From Actinomycetes bacterium (lineage in GTDB: Bacteria; Actinomycetota; Coriobacteriia; Coriobacteriales; Eggerthellaceae), in contig JAEZDJ010000094.1 in NCBI GenBank assembly GCA_023429565.1, positions 1-7,715 of the forward strand: a DNA stretch of 7,715 bases, given 5' to 3'. The notes below the pieces were generated by a model. The model searched no databases. It was given only the letters and a program-made list of their open reading frames with translations, and had not been told where the DNA came from. Shown in pieces: positions 6,141-7,715 of this stretch. Numbering within the stretch: position 1 is the first letter of the stretch; every line of letters begins with the position of its first letter. The position numbers were made by a program, and so were the translations under genes.

Positions 6141-7595
6141 TCACCCCAACCATGCTGCGGCGATGAAGCTCGACGCCACCGTCATGATGATCAGGACCAC
6201 AAACACACCGACCATAGGCTTGGGCACCGGTGCTGCGGCGGCGACCGTCTCGGACGGCTCACCCGGCAACACGCTGCCCATCCATTTGAGAAACCACGCG
6301 AAGCAGCCCACCGTCTCCAGCAGGGCGACGATCACGATGACCATGAGAATCCAATTGCCTTCGGCAACCTGGAAGCTTCCGGAAAAGATGGCGAACTTGC
6401 TGAAGAAGCCGTTCATGGGCGGCACGCCGGCAATGGCGAGCGCCGCACAGGCAAAGCCAACGCCAAGCAGAGGCTGCTTCTTGAGCACTCCTTTGATCTT
6501 GGGCAGCATGCGCGTGCCCAAAGTGTAGCTGAATGCTCCGGCAACCAAGAAGAACAGGGTTTTTGCAAACGCGTGGTTGAATATATGCATGATGCCGCCT
6601 TCGAAGGCAAGCTTGCTTCCGAAGATAAAGAACGCGAACGCGAGGAAAATATACGACAGCTGGGAAATGGTCGAGAACGCCAAGAGGCGCTTCATGTCTT
6701 TCTGGGGCAAATACATGAAGAAGCTGAACAGCATTGTCGCGATGGCGCCGACCACGGCGACCCAGCCCACGATTTCCGGTACCTGACCCGCCCCCACGAG
6801 CTCACGCGCGAACACCGCGACGCCCACCTTCACCATGGAAGCGCCATGCAGGTAGGCGGAGACCGGCGTGGGAGCCTCCATGGCCGAGGGAAGCCACATG
6901 TACAGAGGAAGCTGGGCAGATTTGCCCCAAGCCGCAAACAGAACGCACAGCAGCACAAACGCCTTCCACCACTCGTCGAGCCCTGCAATGGCGTCCACGG
7001 CAAACGTGCCGGTCTGCAGATAGAGCGCGCCTGCGGCAAGGTACAGGCCGAGAGATGCGATGTGGGTGATGATGAGAGCCTTCATCGCGGCCTTCCGTGC
7101 CGTCGGAGTGCCGTAGTAGCCTATAAGCGCCCACGAACAGGCACCGGTGATCTCGAAGAACACCAACTGGCCGATGACTGTCGAGCTGAACACGACGCCG
7201 GCCATGGCGCCTATGAACACGGTGAAGAACGCATAGAACCTTCTCCGTGGCACATCGGGATGCTCGCGGTTGCCCGCGTTCATATACCCGATGGAATAGA
7301 TAGAGATGAGCAGCCCAATGCTGACAAAGCATGCGGCCAGCATCACGCTCATCTTGTCAAACACGAATCCCAGTATCTCGGCGTTGCCCAACAGTGCGAC
7401 CGTCACCGAAACGGATTCCTCGCCGCTGCCGCCAAGGGCGCACCAGACGCCAATCGTGAGCGCCGTCGAAACGGCAGCAGCCGCGACGCAGAGCCACTTC
7501 GCCGCACGTTGCGGGCTCACCACGATGACCAGAGCCGCAATGAACGGAACGACTATCGAGGCGGTGGCGAGAACTGAAAGCGTCATTTCAATCAT
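6141..7595 (-). CDS. hyfD: Hydrogenase-4 membrane subunit HyfD (proton-antiporter-like)
   Basis: This 484-residue polytopic membrane protein of the NuoL/M/N antiporter family is called HyfD rather than HyfB or HyfF from its length (E. coli HyfD about 479, HyfB about 670), its position between hyfC and hyfE, and its sequence. Family blocks are YSIGYMNAGNREHPD (100-114), IGQLVFFEITGACSWALIGYY (141-161), WGKSAQLPLYMWLPSAMEA (223-241), PTPVSAYLHGASMVKVGV (242-259), MYLPQKDMKRLLAFSTISQL (294-313) and FNHAFAKTLFFLVAGA (339-354). Candidate ion-path residues are Glu148, Lys225, His250, Lys256 and Lys345. About 14 membrane helices are expected. The ATG at 7595 is preferred over the in-frame Met at residue 4 because AAGGAGG (7605-7611) is nine bases upstream. 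The gene follows hyfC by 21 bases. Nothing is broken or missing. Confidence 0.95.
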   Translation of the reverse strand: MIEMTLSVLATASIVVPFIAALVIVVSPQRAAKWLCVAAAAVSTALTIGVWCALGGSGEESVSVTVALLGNAEILGFVFDKMSVMLAACFVSIGLLISIYSIGYMNAGNREHPDVPRRRFYAFFTVFIGAMAGVVFSSTVIGQLVFFEITGACSWALIGYYGTPTARKAAMKALIITHIASLGLYLAAGALYLQTGTFAVDAIAGLDEWWKAFVLLCVLFAAWGKSAQLPLYMWLPSAMEAPTPVSAYLHGASMVKVGVAVFARELVGAGQVPEIVGWVAVVGAIATMLFSFFMYLPQKDMKRLLAFSTISQLSYIFLAFAFFIFGSKLAFEGGIMHIFNHAFAKTLFFLVAGAFSYTLGTRMLPKIKGVLKKQPLLGVGFACAALAIAGVPPMNGFFSKFAIFSGSFQVAEGNWILMVIVIVALLETVGCFAWFLKWMGSVLPGEPSETVAAAAPVPKPMVGVFVVLIIMTVASSFIAAAWLG

Positions 7596-7604
7596 GATTC
7601 ACAT

Positions 7605-7611
7605 CCTCCTT
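7605..7611 (-). promoter_or_regulatory. Ribosome binding site of hyfD
   Basis: AAGGAGG on the minus strand in the 21-base hyfC-hyfD gap. The ATG that directly abuts it (7602-7604) is followed at once by TGA in a different frame and is too close to be used. The ATG at 7595 is nine bases away. Confidence 0.75.
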
Positions 7612-7616
7612 CTCGC

Positions 7617-7715
7617 CTAGACGCCGAGCACGCAGAACACGAACGCGAGCACCGAGACGCCCACAACGGTCCATGTCTGTCGGCCCATCAGCTTGTAACG
7701 GACGCGGGCAACGAG
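7617..7715 (-). CDS. hyfC: C-terminal end of HyfC (NuoH/HycD-like membrane subunit), cut by window edge
   Basis: An open minus frame enters from the right edge and gives 32 residues before TAG (7617-7619). It starts LVARVRYKLMGRQTW and ends in one hydrophobic segment of about 17 residues (VVGVSVLAFVFCVLGV). A basic Arg/Lys stretch, then Trp, then a final membrane helix is how HycD/HyfC and NuoH-type subunits end. HyfC is also the gene expected directly upstream of hyfD. HyfC anchors the soluble hydrogenase arm to the membrane arm. The identification rests more on position and overall pattern than on strong motifs, because only the last tenth of the protein is present. Confidence 0.75.
   Translation of the reverse strand, partial: LVARVRYKLMGRQTWTVVGVSVLAFVFCVLGV

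Noticed and set aside
6573..7577. Long plus-strand open frame (334 codons) opposite hyfD
   Set aside because: It is the antisense shadow of HyfD: the highly charged, low-complexity composition (His, Arg, Glu, Asp) is typical of the complement of membrane-protein codons, and no family is recognisable.
3888..7595. Membrane genes as part of respiratory complex I or an Mrp antiporter
   Set aside because: hyfE, the NuoC-NuoD fusion with Ni-binding cysteines, and the adjacent hyfJ and hycI genes show a [NiFe]-hydrogenase, not a quinone-reducing complex I or a stand-alone antiporter.
7596..7616. The 21-base hyfC-hyfD gap as a promoter or terminator
   Set aside because: It is taken up by the hyfD ribosome binding site and contains no inverted repeat or T-run; the genes look co-transcribed.

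Overview
The window is one block of tightly packed genes, all read from the minus strand. It encodes most of a hydrogenase-4 (Hyf) type membrane-bound group 4 [NiFe]-hydrogenase, the family of the E. coli formate hydrogenlyase complexes Hyc and Hyf and a relative of respiratory complex I. In transcription order (right to left) the genes are: the C-terminal end of hyfC (7617-7715, cut by the right edge), hyfD (6141-7595), hyfE (5478-6131), hyfF (3888-5474), hyfG (2151-3881), hyfH (1605-2141), hyfI (814-1605), hyfJ/hycH (356-817) and hycI (1-359, cut by the left edge). The order C-D-E-F-G-H-I-J is the same as in the E. coli hyf operon. The maturation protease gene hycI is added at the end; E. 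coli hyf lacks it and E. coli hyc carries it.

The genes work together. HyfG (large subunit, NuoC-NuoD fusion) carries the Ni-Fe site. HyfI (NuoB-like) and HyfH (two [4Fe-4S] clusters) pass electrons between that site and an electron donor encoded elsewhere. HyfC, HyfD, HyfE and HyfF form the membrane arm, which has complex-I-like ion-channel residues. HyfJ and HycI assemble HyfG: HyfJ is a HycH-type maturation factor, and HycI removes a C-terminal peptide from HyfG after nickel insertion. The HyfG C-terminus still carries that peptide after a CTDR|V site.

No gap between genes is longer than 21 bp, and the last three junctions are overlapping stop/start pairs. I see no internal promoter or terminator, no RNA gene, no repeat and no mobile element. 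Promoter, hyfA, hyfB and most of hyfC are expected beyond the right edge. The end of hycI, and any regulator, formate dehydrogenase or formate transporter gene, would lie outside the window.

The host is not fixed by the sequence. Base composition is moderately GC-rich, Shine-Dalgarno sites of AGGAGG type are strong, and the proteins resemble E. coli Hyf/Hyc closely but are clearly diverged. This fits an anaerobe with a formate- or H2-based metabolism. A gut actinobacterium of the Coriobacteriia or a Desulfovibrio-like anaerobe are guesses only. I see no new system; the interest is in the details of a known complex in what looks like a non-enterobacterial setting.
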